A DNA stretch of 30,758 nt from an uncultured Lachnospiraceae bacterium (GCA_959022495.1 CAUEYX010000036.1:1-30758); one strand, 5' to 3'; counted from the first letter of the stretch, positions 15,434 through 22,548 are shown. Notes: generated from the letters alone by a model not told the origin. A program made the numbers and translations.

Positions 15434-15856
15434 ATGTGGGAAGAAAATCCATGTGCATCGCTGATACGTCAGATCCACATGGGACTTGCGAAAAAATCCG
15501 ATAAGAATTTAAAGGAGCATAATCTTACTTTGTCACAGATGAATGCTTTGCTGTTTCTAATGGAAGCGGATGGAGAGGAGCTTTCCCTAAAGGAACTGGA
15601 GGGACGAATGCAGGTTTCGCAACCAGACGCAGCCGGTATTGCAATTCGTTTAGAGAAAAAAGAAATGGTAGAATCCTTTCAAGACCCTTCCGATAAGAGA
15701 ATGAAACGCATACGGCTTACTTCACATGGAGAGAAACAGTGTGTAGAGGCAAAGAAAAATATGGCCGACCTTGAAGCCACTCTGTTAAAGGGGCTAACAA
15801 AAGAAGAAAGGAACCTGTTTCGTGAGCTGTTGGGAAAAGTGAGTAGAAATGTGTAA
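15434..15856 (+). CDS. MarR-family transcriptional regulator
   Basis: I start at 15434, behind GGAGGG; the ATG at 15416 would include that site. The 140-aa protein has the MarR winged helix: LTLSQMNALLFLMEADGEELSLKELEGRM, the recognition helix VSQPDAAGIAIRLEKKEMVE, and the wing with SFQDPSDKRMKRIRLTSHGEKQ. It ends in a dimerisation helix (TKEERNLFRELLGKVS). MarR proteins repress neighbouring genes and are released by small phenolic or oxidising ligands. Palindromes matching a single site type lie at its own promoter and before two downstream units, so it is the likely controller of the whole 14454-20775 block. Confidence 0.92.
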   Translation: MWEENPCASLIRQIHMGLAKKSDKNLKEHNLTLSQMNALLFLMEADGEELSLKELEGRMQVSQPDAAGIAIRLEKKEMVESFQDPSDKRMKRIRLTSHGEKQCVEAKKNMADLEATLLKGLTKEERNLFRELLGKVSRNV

Positions 15857-15880
15857 GATCTGCAGGCAAGCAGGTCTTAC
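15853..15880 (+). terminator. Hairpin after marR
   Basis: GTAAGATCTGC (15853-15863, overlapping the stop codon) pairs with GCAGGTCTTAC (15870-15880) with one G-U. There is no T-run, so termination may be leaky and allow some read-through into the sirtuin operon. Confidence 0.5.
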
Positions 15881-15891
15881 ATTATACACAA

Positions 15892-15936
15892 ATCAATAAC
15901 TTGTTATTGATAGCGTATTATCGAATAAACTATACC
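15892..15936 (+). promoter_or_regulatory. Second MarR-type operator and promoter of the sirtuin operon
   Basis: ATCAATAA (15892-15899) and TTATTGAT (15904-15911) are perfect 8-bp arms around CTTG, sharing the TCAATAA-N4-TTATTGA-like core of the operator upstream of marR. A candidate -35 TTGATA (15907-15912) overlaps the right arm, with TATACC (15931-15936) 18 bases on. Repressor binding would block this promoter. Confidence 0.7.
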
Positions 15937-16013
15937 AACAATACCGATAGGAAAATTCACAATCATTGTATGTATGATTACAGAAAGACGAGATTGGAAA
16001 GGAGCGTTTGAAT

Positions 16014-16730
16014 ATGGATTCTAAAATCAAACAATTAAAACAATGGGTTGAGGAAAGCCATTATCTTGTTTTTTTCGGCGGAGCAGGTGTTTCCACAGAA
16101 AGCGGAATTCCCGATTTCCGTGGGAAGAATGGACTTTACAAGCAGAAACGGGAAATTCCTCTGGAAAAGATTTTGTCCCATGATTTCTTCATGGCACATC
16201 CAGAGGAATATTACAACTACATGAGGACGTCCGGCCATCAAAAGGATGTGAAACCTAATCAGGCGCATATCCGGCTGGCAGAGCTTGAGAAGGAAGGAAA
16301 ACTGAAAGCGGTGATTACCCAGAATGCGGATGGACTGCATCAGAAAGCGGGCAGCCGGATTGTGTATGAACTTCATGGAAACGGAAACCGCTTTTACTGC
16401 GTCAAATGTGGCAAGGAATACCCGCAGGAAAAGGTTTATGAGGAAGAAGGAGTTCCCCACTGTGAATGCGGAGGTTTGATTCGTCCGGGAGCCGTTTTCT
16501 TTGGAGAATCCCTTGATATGAATACTCTGCAAAGCGCGGTACAGGCCATCCAGAAAGCGGATGTGTTGATTGTGGGCGGAACTTCCCTGGTGGTTTATCC
16601 AGCAGCGGGACTGATTGATTACTACAAAGGGGACAAACTGGTTCTGATCAATGAAAATCCTACCCCGTATGACCGAAAAGCAGATTTGACCATAACTGAA
16701 AAAATCGGAACGGTTTTTTCTCAGATATAA
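16014..16730 (+). CDS. Sir2-family NAD-dependent protein deacylase (sirtuin)
   Basis: The ATG at 16014 has an AAAGGAG site nine bases upstream; a TTG two codons earlier is less likely. The 238-aa protein is a full bacterial sirtuin: GGAGVSTESGIPDFRG (about residues 22-37) binds NAD, TQNADGLHQKAG lines the pocket, ELHGN carries the catalytic histidine, and CVKCG ... CECGG holds a structural zinc. VGGTSLVVYPAAG and LINENPTPYD close the Rossmann fold. It removes acyl groups from protein lysines using NAD. It is the first gene of the operon under operator 2 and lies 29 bases before the oxidoreductase. Sirtuins are usually solitary, so its place in a MarR regulon is notable. Confidence 0.93.
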   Translation: MDSKIKQLKQWVEESHYLVFFGGAGVSTESGIPDFRGKNGLYKQKREIPLEKILSHDFFMAHPEEYYNYMRTSGHQKDVKPNQAHIRLAELEKEGKLKAVITQNADGLHQKAGSRIVYELHGNGNRFYCVKCGKEYPQEKVYEEEGVPHCECGGLIRPGAVFFGESLDMNTLQSAVQAIQKADVLIVGGTSLVVYPAAGLIDYYKGDKLVLINENPTPYDRKADLTITEKIGTVFSQI

Positions 16731-16759
16731 CAATAGAAAAAAGTTGGAGGACAAAGGAT

Positions 16760-18679
16760 ATGTATAAAAAGTTATTTACTCCGCTTCAGATTGGCCCGGT
16801 AACGATAAAGAACAGGCTGGTGGTGCTGCCTATGGATACGGATATGTGTCGGCAGGGATATGCTACGGATCGGTATATCGCTTATCATGAGGAACGTGCA
16901 AAAGGAGGCTGGGGGTTAATCCTTACAGAAGATTATGCCGTGATGGAAAATGCGAGACGCTTTGAAAATACAGCAGGCTTATGGTGTGACGAACAGATTG
17001 AAGGGCATAAAAAGCTCACGGATACCATTCATAAGTATGGTTCAAAAATTTTCTGTCAGATTTATCACTGTGGGCAGAACAGTATGCGCGGCGTAAAAAA
17101 GTACGCTCCGTCTGCAATCCCTAATGAAACGTATCCAGGTATGCCTGCGGAGCTTACTGTTTCGCAGATCAAAGAAATCGAGCAGGCGTTTGCTGATGCG
17201 GCAGGTCGGGCAAAGCAGGCAGGATTTGATGGGATTGAAATACACGCCGCCCACGGCTATCTCCTGACTGAGTTTCTGTCTACATTCAATAATAAGCGGA
17301 CAGACGAATATGGAGGATGCTTCTTAAATCGCTCCCGTATTCTCAGAGAAATTCTGGTGGAGGTGCGGAAAAAAGTCGGGCAGGATTTTGTTGTCGGTGT
17401 TCGTATGCCTGTACTGCGCGGAAAATGGGATGGAAGCGGCGTTGACGATATGTTGCAGCTCGCACTGATGCTGCAGGACTGTGGTGTGGATTATCTGAGT
17501 GTCACAATGGGAGACCGGTGCCCGGAGGTCGCGGAAAAATTATCCATGTACGGAGAACACGCTTTTATGTCCGGGTACACGAAAGAGATAAAAGAAGTGA
17601 TTACCATCCCCGTGATGGTTACTAACTATATCAATGACCCGCAGATGGCGGATAACCTTCTCGTATGGAACAAGGCAGATTTTGTAGGAATCGGTCAGGG
17701 TTCTCTGGCAGACCCCTATATTCCGAAAAAAGCGATGGAAGGAAAGGAAGAATCCATCCGCTACTGCCTGAAATGCAATCAGGGCTGCCTGAAACGGCTG
17801 GAAGCCGGTCAGGGTGTTTCCTGCGCAATCAACCCTGCGGTGGGCCGGGAATACGAGCTTGACTATTCCAAGGTGGCCCATCCGAAAAAGGTATATGTTG
17901 CAGGCGGCGGGCCGGGAGGAATGGAAGCGGCAATTATGGCTGCGATGCGAGGCCATTCCGTTACTCTTTTTGAAAAGAGTGACGCTCTTGGCGGTCAGTT
18001 CCTTGCGGCTGCTTATCCTCCGGGAAAAGGCGGACTGGCGGGATTTATCGGCTGGCAGATTCAGGAGATGAAAAAATGGAATGTAGAGATTCGCCTGTCC
18101 ACTCCGTTTACAAAAGAAATTGCCGAACAGGAAAAACCAGATGCAGTGATTGTGGCAACGGGCGGAACACCGTCCTTGCCACCCATCAAGGGCATTGACG
18201 GCAGCAATGTACATACGGCTGAGGAGGCATTACTGGGAAAAACCCCACGTGGAAAACGTGTCGTGATTGCCGGAGGCGGATCTGTCGGATGTGAAACTGC
18301 ATCTCTGCTGGCGGCTACCGGATGTCAGGAGGTTACCATTGTTGAAATGCTGCCGGAGCTTATGTATGGAGTCGGCGGCGTGGAAAGTGGGGATAAGGCA
18401 ATTCTGCTGAACATCCTCAAACAGTACGGTGTGAAATCCCATGTCGGAAGTAAGGTCAGCGAGATCAAAGAGGACAGCGTTATTATTGAGAAAAGCGGAG
18501 AACGCATTACCCTTCCGGCAGATCAGGTAATCATGGCTCTGGGATATAGGCCATGCAATGCACTGGTTGACGAATTAAATTCGGTTTGCGATACGGTGTG
18601 TGTGATTGGCGGAGCAGTAAAGACCAGCAACGTACTGGATGCGGTATGGGATGGATTTGACGCCGGAATGAATGTGTAG
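16760..18679 (+). CDS. Old-yellow-enzyme-type NADH:flavin oxidoreductase / 2-enoate reductase with Fe-S cluster
   Basis: A 639-aa three-part enzyme behind GGAGGACAAAGG. Residues 1-330 form an FMN TIM barrel of the old yellow enzyme type (LFTPLQIGPVTIKNRLVV, IEIHAAHGYLLTEFLS). A CX2CX3CX11C motif (CLKCNQGC from about residue 336) binds a 4Fe-4S cluster. The C-terminal half holds two nucleotide folds: VYVAGGGPGGMEAA (about 378, FAD) and VVIAGGGSVGCETA (about 501, NAD(P)H). Electrons pass from NAD(P)H through FAD and Fe-S to FMN. Relatives reduce activated C=C bonds in enoates, steroids/bile acids and xenobiotics. The substrate cannot be read here. Middle gene of the sirtuin operon. Confidence 0.93.
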   Translation: MYKKLFTPLQIGPVTIKNRLVVLPMDTDMCRQGYATDRYIAYHEERAKGGWGLILTEDYAVMENARRFENTAGLWCDEQIEGHKKLTDTIHKYGSKIFCQIYHCGQNSMRGVKKYAPSAIPNETYPGMPAELTVSQIKEIEQAFADAAGRAKQAGFDGIEIHAAHGYLLTEFLSTFNNKRTDEYGGCFLNRSRILREILVEVRKKVGQDFVVGVRMPVLRGKWDGSGVDDMLQLALMLQDCGVDYLSVTMGDRCPEVAEKLSMYGEHAFMSGYTKEIKEVITIPVMVTNYINDPQMADNLLVWNKADFVGIGQGSLADPYIPKKAMEGKEESIRYCLKCNQGCLKRLEAGQGVSCAINPAVGREYELDYSKVAHPKKVYVAGGGPGGMEAAIMAAMRGHSVTLFEKSDALGGQFLAAAYPPGKGGLAGFIGWQIQEMKKWNVEIRLSTPFTKEIAEQEKPDAVIVATGGTPSLPPIKGIDGSNVHTAEEALLGKTPRGKRVVIAGGGSVGCETASLLAATGCQEVTIVEMLPELMYGVGGVESGDKAILLNILKQYGVKSHVGSKVSEIKEDSVIIEKSGERITLPADQVIMALGYRPCNALVDELNSVCDTVCVIGGAVKTSNVLDAVWDGFDAGMNV

Positions 18680-18699
18680 GTCAAAAGGAGGCGATTCAG

Positions 18700-19305
18700 A
18701 TGGAAAAGCCTGCGATAGCACTTACCTTTGACGATGGGCCGAACACTTCCATCACCGTCCAGATTCTCGATTTGCTGGACGCATATAGAATACCTGCAAC
18801 CTTTTTTGTGATTGGTCAGAATATACAGAAAAAGACAGCTTCGGTTTTGAAACGTGCATACGACATGGGGTGTGAGATAGGGAGCCATTCCTTCAGTCAC
18901 AGAGATATGAGCAGACTCAGTACAGAACGAATCCGGGAGGAAATGGAAAGGACGGATGAGAGAATCCAATCGGTAACAGGAGAACCGTCCAGATATTTCC
19001 GGGCTCCCTATCTTTTTACAAGTCCTCTCATGTTTCAAGAGATTGACAAGACATTTATTGCCGGAATCCATACCGATACATGGGGAAGTGCCTCTGAACG
19101 ATACCACAGCATTGTACGGAAGGTGTCAGACGGAAGTATTATTCTCCTGCATGATAAACTGGGAAATTACCCGACGGTGCAGGCGCTTCAAATGTTGATT
19201 CCCGATTTGCTGTCGCAGGGTTATTCGCTTCTGACCCTTTCAGAATTGTTCCGACAAAAAGGAACAATTCCTCAAAGAGGAAGGATATACTCTCGTGTTC
19301 CTTAG
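18700..19305 (+). CDS. NodB-type polysaccharide deacetylase, no signal peptide
   Basis: A 201-aa protein behind AAAGGAGG. The NodB motifs are all there: TFDDGPN near residue 9 (catalytic base and metal Asp), HSFSH near 65 (metal histidines), the RAPY arginine motif, and ILLHD with the catalytic histidine. Family members remove N- or O-acetyl groups from chitin, peptidoglycan or other glycans. The start is directly at the catalytic fold with no signal peptide or membrane anchor, so it should stay in the cytoplasm and may act on a small soluble substrate instead of cell wall. It lies 20 bases after the oxidoreductase gene, in the same operon. Its 3' end contains a perfect 10-bp inverted repeat (19243-19270). 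Confidence 0.88.
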   Translation: MEKPAIALTFDDGPNTSITVQILDLLDAYRIPATFFVIGQNIQKKTASVLKRAYDMGCEIGSHSFSHRDMSRLSTERIREEMERTDERIQSVTGEPSRYFRAPYLFTSPLMFQEIDKTFIAGIHTDTWGSASERYHSIVRKVSDGSIILLHDKLGNYPTVQALQMLIPDLLSQGYSLLTLSELFRQKGTIPQRGRIYSRVP

Positions 19306-19328
19306 CTTGGAACAACTATATAAATCGT

Positions 19329-19359
19329 AAGTCGGCCTGCCTTTGTGTAGGTCGATTTT
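19329..19359 (+). terminator. Weak terminator between the deacetylase and MATE genes
   Basis: AAGTCGGCCTGC (19329-19340) pairs with GTAGGTCGATTT (19347-19358) with three G-U pairs and a 6-base loop, ending in TTTT. It may separate the MATE gene, which has its own operator, from the sirtuin operon. Confidence 0.5.
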
Positions 19360-19368
19360 ACGGTACAA

Positions 19369-19388
19369 ATCGATAACATATTATTGAT
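19369..19388 (+). promoter_or_regulatory. Third MarR-type operator, directly before the MATE gene
   Basis: ATCGATAA (19369-19376) and TTATTGAT (19381-19388) flank CATA; the arms match the sirtuin-operon operator apart from one A-to-G change. The site ends two bases before the AAGGAGG ribosome site. I see no strong -35/-10 pair here, so the bound repressor may block elongation or a weak promoter just upstream. Confidence 0.65.
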
Positions 19389-19404
19389 ACAAGGAGGAAA
19401 TAAC

Positions 19405-20775
19405 GTGAACGAGAAAGATTCTCTGGAAGTTTTCAGTTCTATGCCTATCCCACAGGCTGTATTCAAAAACGCAGTGCCATCTATTGTCGCCATGCTGATG
19501 GTACTGGTCTATAACCTGGCTGATACCTTTTTTATCGGACAGACCCATGACCCGATGCAGGTTTCTGCCATCACTTTGGCCTCCCAGGCGTTTGTATTCT
19601 ACTCGGCGCTTGGGACTGTATTTGGAGTCGGCGGTACTTCTGTGATTTCCCGCGCATTGGGGGCGGACAAAAAAGAACATGCGAAGCATGTGTCTGCTTT
19701 TTGCGTATGGTGCAGCCTTGGCATTGGACTGATTTTTTCCATCGCCATGTGGATTTGGATAGATTCCATCTTGTCATTGCTCGGCGCAAATCAGGAAACC
19801 TGGGATTTTACAAAGGAGTATCTTGTCATTGTCGCTTTTTCCGGGCCGTTTGTCGTACTGAACGGATGCTGTTCCAATATGATCCGCGCAGAGGGCCGCT
19901 CCACGCAGGCCATGATGGGACAGTTAATCGGAAATCTGACAAATGTGGTTCTTGACCCTATTATGATTTCCGGGCTGCATCTGAATACGCAGGGTGCCGC
20001 AGTCGCGACTGTGATTGGCAACCTGCTGGGATCGGCTTATTACATTTTCTACTTTCTGCGTGGAAAATCCATGCTCAGCTTTAACATCCGAAATTTCTCA
20101 GCAAAAAATGGGATTTGTACAAGTGTTCTCGCCATCGGTATCCCGGCGTCCATGAACAGCCTGTTTATGACGATTTCCCATATTGTCCTGAACCGTCTTA
20201 TGGCGGGCTATGGAAATCTTCAGCTTGCAGGAATTGGTGTTGCCACAAGCCTTTTGAAAATCACAGGACTGGTCTGTATCGGTTTTGGACAGGGAATCCA
20301 GCCGTTGGTTGGGTACTGCACCGGTTCCGGCGACTATCCCCGCTGCAAAAAGGTCATACGCTTTTCACTTGCTACCGGATTTATTTTAAGCACAGTGATT
20401 GCGGTTTTATGCTACATCTTCATTCATCCGTTGGTAGGCGCGTTTTTGTCTGATAAGGAGGCTTTTGCTTATGGCGCTGCGTTCTCCGAGGTCATGCTTT
20501 CGACCAGCTTCCTATTTGGCATTTTCTACGTGCTGACCAATGTTTTGCAGGGCTTTGGTGCTGCCAGAGAGTCCTTTATCGTTAACATTAGCCGCCAGGG
20601 AATCATTTATATTCCGGCCTTGTTTATCATGCGGGCAATCCTGGGGATGGAGGGCCTTGTCTGGGCACAGCCAGTTTCTGATGTGCTTTCTGTGCTGCTC
20701 GTCACTTTATTATTTATCCTTACATCATCCCGCATGGAAAAACAGCATCAGCAATGCGAAACGGTGCGCCGATGA
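19405..20775 (+). CDS. MATE-family efflux transporter
   Basis: I use the GTG at 19405, seven bases after AAGGAGG; the TTG at 19384 lies inside the operator. The 456-aa protein has about twelve membrane helices and MATE features: PIPQAVFKNAVPSIVAMLMVLVYNLADTFFIGQ at the start (in pieces: PSIVAML, YNLADTFFIG), GTVFGVGGTSVISRALG, MGQLIGNLTNVVLDPIMI, and a second half repeating the first (GIPASMNSLFMTISH, GIGVATSLLKI, FGQGIQPLVGY). It exports drugs or metabolites against Na+ or H+. Operator 3 puts it in the MarR regulon. The last codons adjoin a lysin remnant, but the length is normal, so the gene seems whole. Confidence 0.92.
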   Translation: MNEKDSLEVFSSMPIPQAVFKNAVPSIVAMLMVLVYNLADTFFIGQTHDPMQVSAITLASQAFVFYSALGTVFGVGGTSVISRALGADKKEHAKHVSAFCVWCSLGIGLIFSIAMWIWIDSILSLLGANQETWDFTKEYLVIVAFSGPFVVLNGCCSNMIRAEGRSTQAMMGQLIGNLTNVVLDPIMISGLHLNTQGAAVATVIGNLLGSAYYIFYFLRGKSMLSFNIRNFSAKNGICTSVLAIGIPASMNSLFMTISHIVLNRLMAGYGNLQLAGIGVATSLLKITGLVCIGFGQGIQPLVGYCTGSGDYPRCKKVIRFSLATGFILSTVIAVLCYIFIHPLVGAFLSDKEAFAYGAAFSEVMLSTSFLFGIFYVLTNVLQGFGAARESFIVNISRQGIIYIPALFIMRAILGMEGLVWAQPVSDVLSVLLVTLLFILTSSRMEKQHQQCETVRR

Positions 20776-21052
20776 GAATGCGGGATACTCTGTGTTCGAT
20801 GAATCCGGCAAGGCGCTGTATACCTCCCAGGCGGGATTTACGCCGTATCTGGTAAGGGTCAGCATTTCCGACCTGAACATCCGTAAAGGACCGGGAACGA
20901 ACTATGCCAAGACCGGGAAGTACACGGGCAAAGGCGTCTTTACTATTGTGGAGGAAGCGGACGGACAGGGAGAAAGCCGCTGGGGGCTTCTGAAATCCTA
21001 CCAGAAGAACCGTGACGGCTGGATTTCCCTGGAGTATGGGAAAAGGGTATAA
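20771..21052 (+). pseudogene. C-terminal SH3-domain remnant of a phage lysin
   Basis: The frame covers a linker (ENAGYSVFDESGKALYTS) and a bacterial SH3 domain: VRVSISDLNIRKGPGTNYAKT, then VFTIVEEADGQGESRWGLLKS and DGWISLEYGKRV. This is the cell-wall-binding end of N-acetylmuramoyl-L-alanine amidase-type endolysins of Clostridial phages. The catalytic domain is missing: the sequence begins at the MATE stop codon, with no start codon or ribosome site. It ends naturally at 21052, with a strong terminator 22 bases on. Confidence 0.8.
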
Positions 21053-21074
21053 GAGAATTTTTAAAGAAAAGGAC

Positions 21075-21113
21075 AGACCCCACGGAGATTGCAGATTTCC
21101 GTGGGGTCTTTTT
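21075..21113 (+). terminator. Strong terminator after the lysin remnant
   Basis: AGACCCCACGGA (21075-21086) and TCCGTGGGGTCT (21098-21109) are perfect 12-bp complements, followed by TTTTG. It is the kind of terminator that closes a phage late operon. Confidence 0.9.
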
Positions 21114-21132
21114 GTGTGACAGTAAAAATAAA

Positions 21133-21151
21133 CCCCCTGCTATGCAGGGGG
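21133..21151 (+). repeat. IS200-type left-end hairpin
   Basis: CCCCCTGC-TAT-GCAGGGGG gives perfect 8-bp arms with a 3-base loop. TnpA of this family recognises such subterminal hairpins on single-stranded DNA. Confidence 0.7.
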
Positions 21152-21179
21152 AGGGCAGATCTTTAGATATAAGTAAGAA

Positions 21180-21233
21180 CTCCTGTGCTAGAATAAATGT
21201 GGGTCTGCAAACCACAAATAAAAAGCACAGGAG
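21180..21233 (+). promoter_or_regulatory. tnpA leader hairpin that hides the ribosome site
   Basis: CTCCTGTGCT (21180-21189) pairs perfectly with AGCACAGGAG (21224-21233), which contains most of the AGGAGG ribosome site (21229-21234). An inner TGTGG/CCACA stem (21198-21202 and 21212-21216) stabilises it. IS200 is known to restrain transposase translation by just such a leader. Confidence 0.7.
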
Positions 21234-21241
21234 GTCCCAAA

Positions 21242-21436
21242 ATGGACATTAACAGTTTAGCCCATACGAAATGGGAATGCAAGTATCACATTGTTTTTGC
21301 ACCAAAATATCGTCGTCAGGTAATCTATAAAGATATTAAAGCAGATGTGGGGAGGATATTGGGAACATTATGCAGAAGAAAAGGTGTAGAAATAATAGAA
21401 GGATTTATCCATGCGGATAGGCGGCTGCGGGCTTGA
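21242..21436 (+). pseudogene. tnpA: IS200/IS605-type TnpA, truncated
   Basis: The start is MDINSLAHTKWECKYHIVFAPKYRR, split as NSLAHTKWECKYH and IVFAPKYRRQVIY, the usual N-terminus of Y1 HUH transposases. It continues to GTLCRRKGVEIIEG. The homology ends at about 21405, before the HUH motif and the catalytic tyrosine, which are both gone. The last ten residues (up to the TGA at 21436) come from the phage DUF1492 gene in another frame. The ribosome site is AGGAGGT, hidden in the leader hairpin. Inactive. Confidence 0.85.
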
Positions 21437-21728
21437 AGAACGGCATAATCCAAACCGTCCAACAGAGGCTCCCTTTGTCAGATGTATTTACAAGATTGAT
21501 GGGCTGGAAAGGGAGATCAGCCGAATGGTGGATGCGTATGTGGATCTGCAGAAAAAAGTCAGCGGGGCCATTGACCGGGTGGAGAATAATCAGGAAAAGC
21601 TGCTGCTGCGGTACAGGTACCTTGACGGACAGACATGGCGGGAAATTTCGGAACTGCTGGATGTTTCCCTGCGGACGGTCCACCGCATACATGGAGCGGC
21701 GCTTCAAAATATTTCTGTACCAGAGTGA
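21411..21728 (+). CDS. DUF1492-type phage regulator, N-terminally trimmed
   Basis: The C-terminal 95 residues fit DUF1492 (ArpU-like late regulators of phages of Gram-positive bacteria): GLEERHNPNRPTEAPFVRC, KIDGLEREISRMVDAYVDL, VENNQEKLLLRYRYLDGQ, and a sigma-like helix-turn-helix WREISELLDVSLRTVHRIHGAAL. The family N-terminus (20 or more residues) is lost where the gene meets the IS200 remnant. The ATG at 21411 may be accidental and I see no ribosome site. In intact phages it stands just before the HNH/terminase genes and switches on late transcription. Downstream lies a TTGGCACACTTTGGCACAC repeat and a short non-coding stretch of about 140 bases. Confidence 0.75.
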   Translation: MRIGGCGLEERHNPNRPTEAPFVRCIYKIDGLEREISRMVDAYVDLQKKVSGAIDRVENNQEKLLLRYRYLDGQTWREISELLDVSLRTVHRIHGAALQNISVPE

Positions 21729-21869
21729 TATTGGCACACTTTGGCACACTGTTTCTCTTGTGGCACAGGGGCTGGCGGAGTATGATAGAATCAGCGAAAA
21801 TGTATACAGCAAGAAGCCTTCGTGGGAGCAATCCTGCGGGGGCTTTCTTTATGCCCCGAGGGAGGTGGA

Positions 21870-21938
21870 ATGGTGCCAAGAAAACCGAAGAGGCCGTGTT
21901 CCTTGGCATGCCCTTCTCCCAAGAGGAAGGTGAGGGGA
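21870..21938 (+). pseudogene. First ~15 codons of a phage HNH endonuclease gene, joined to the connector gene
   Basis: After a GGGAGG site, the frame begins MVPRKPKRPCSLACP, like the N-terminus of small phage HNH endonucleases (PRKPKRPC followed by a zinc cysteine). At about 21912-21925 it switches to the ribosome-site region of the connector gene, and the frame stays open into that gene. Everything that normally lies between, including terminases, portal, protease and capsid, is missing. Confidence 0.55.
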
Positions 21939-22214
21939 ATGGTGGTGACACTGGAGGAAATGAAAAACTATCTCCGGGTAGATGATGAAGAGGATGACGG
22001 ACTGATCCTTACGTTCCTGGCATCGGCGGAGCGCCTTTGTATGGATATCCTGCGGACGGATGAGGAAAGCGAACTGGAGGGAACAGAGAACGGGAAAACG
22101 GCGGTCATGTACACTACGGCGTACCTGTATGAACACCGGGAGGATGCCGACCACCATGCCCTGGCGCTGACACTGCGCGCCCTGCTTTTTGGCAGCCGGA
22201 AGGAGGCGTTCTGA
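21939..22214 (+). CDS. Phage head-tail connector protein (gp6-like)
   Basis: A 91-aa protein, started at the ATG at 21939 behind GGTGAGGGG; the same frame is open back to the HNH start at 21870, so a longer fusion may be made. TLEEMKNYLRVDDEEDDGLI and LILTFLASAERLCMDIL are the standard N-terminal helices of gp6-type connectors, and AVMYTTAYLYEHRED and LTLRALLFGSRKEAF the C-terminal ones. Twelve copies sit under the portal and join head to tail. Overlaps the next start by one base. Confidence 0.85.
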   Translation: MVVTLEEMKNYLRVDDEEDDGLILTFLASAERLCMDILRTDEESELEGTENGKTAVMYTTAYLYEHREDADHHALALTLRALLFGSRKEAF

Positions 22215-22546
22215 TGGAAATCGCCCTTTTGAACGTGAAGATAACCTTCCAGAAGAATTCTGTGGTGCCGGATGCCCTTGGGAACCGGAAGAATATCTGG
22301 ACAGATTATTATGCCTGCCATGCCACGGTCAGCGGCGAGGGCGGGAATGAAAAGGCGGCTGCCGGATTGACCGTTGCGGAGTCTGACATTGCCTTTACCG
22401 TCCGTTTCTGTAAACGGGCGGCGGAAGTGACCGCAGACGGATTCCGTATTGTATTCAATGGGGAGATCTACAACATCGTGTCGGTTGACCACATGAATTA
22501 TAAGAAAAAGTCCTTGAAGTTCCGGTGTGAGAAAGTGAGGCGGTAA
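22214..22546 (+). CDS. Phage head closure protein
   Basis: A 110-aa beta-rich protein of the SPP1 gp16/HK97 head-closure type. Recognisable blocks are FQKNSVVPDALGNRKNIWTDYYACHA, split as DALGNRKNIWTDYYACHATV, then FTVRFCKRAAEVTADGFRIVF and NGEIYNIVSVDHMNYKKKSLKF. It plugs the head after DNA packaging. It overlaps the connector gene by one base and is followed two bases on by the HK97-gp10 gene, the normal order in this phage type. Confidence 0.85.
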   Translation: MEIALLNVKITFQKNSVVPDALGNRKNIWTDYYACHATVSGEGGNEKAAAGLTVAESDIAFTVRFCKRAAEVTADGFRIVFNGEIYNIVSVDHMNYKKKSLKFRCEKVRR

Positions 22547-22548
22547 CG

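Larger units (their letters stand above)
21133..21413 (+). mobile_element. Left part of an IS200/IS605-type element
   Basis: Holds a left-end hairpin (21133-21151), a leader that folds over the ribosome site (21180-21233) and the first 57 or so codons of tnpA. The rest of the element, including its right-end hairpin, is replaced at about 21402-21413 by phage DNA. It cannot move on its own. Confidence 0.75.

Noticed and set aside
16035..16754. 239-aa open frame on the minus strand
   Set aside because: Antisense to the sirtuin gene, whose motifs are complete; the antisense product looks like random Cys/His/Phe-rich sequence.
17540..18214. 224-aa open frame on the minus strand
   Set aside because: Antisense to the flavin oxidoreductase, no motif and no start signal.
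21730..21748. TTGGCACACTTTGGCACAC short tandem repeat
   Set aside because: Two 9-base copies beside DUF1492 might be an operator, but this is too little to claim a site.
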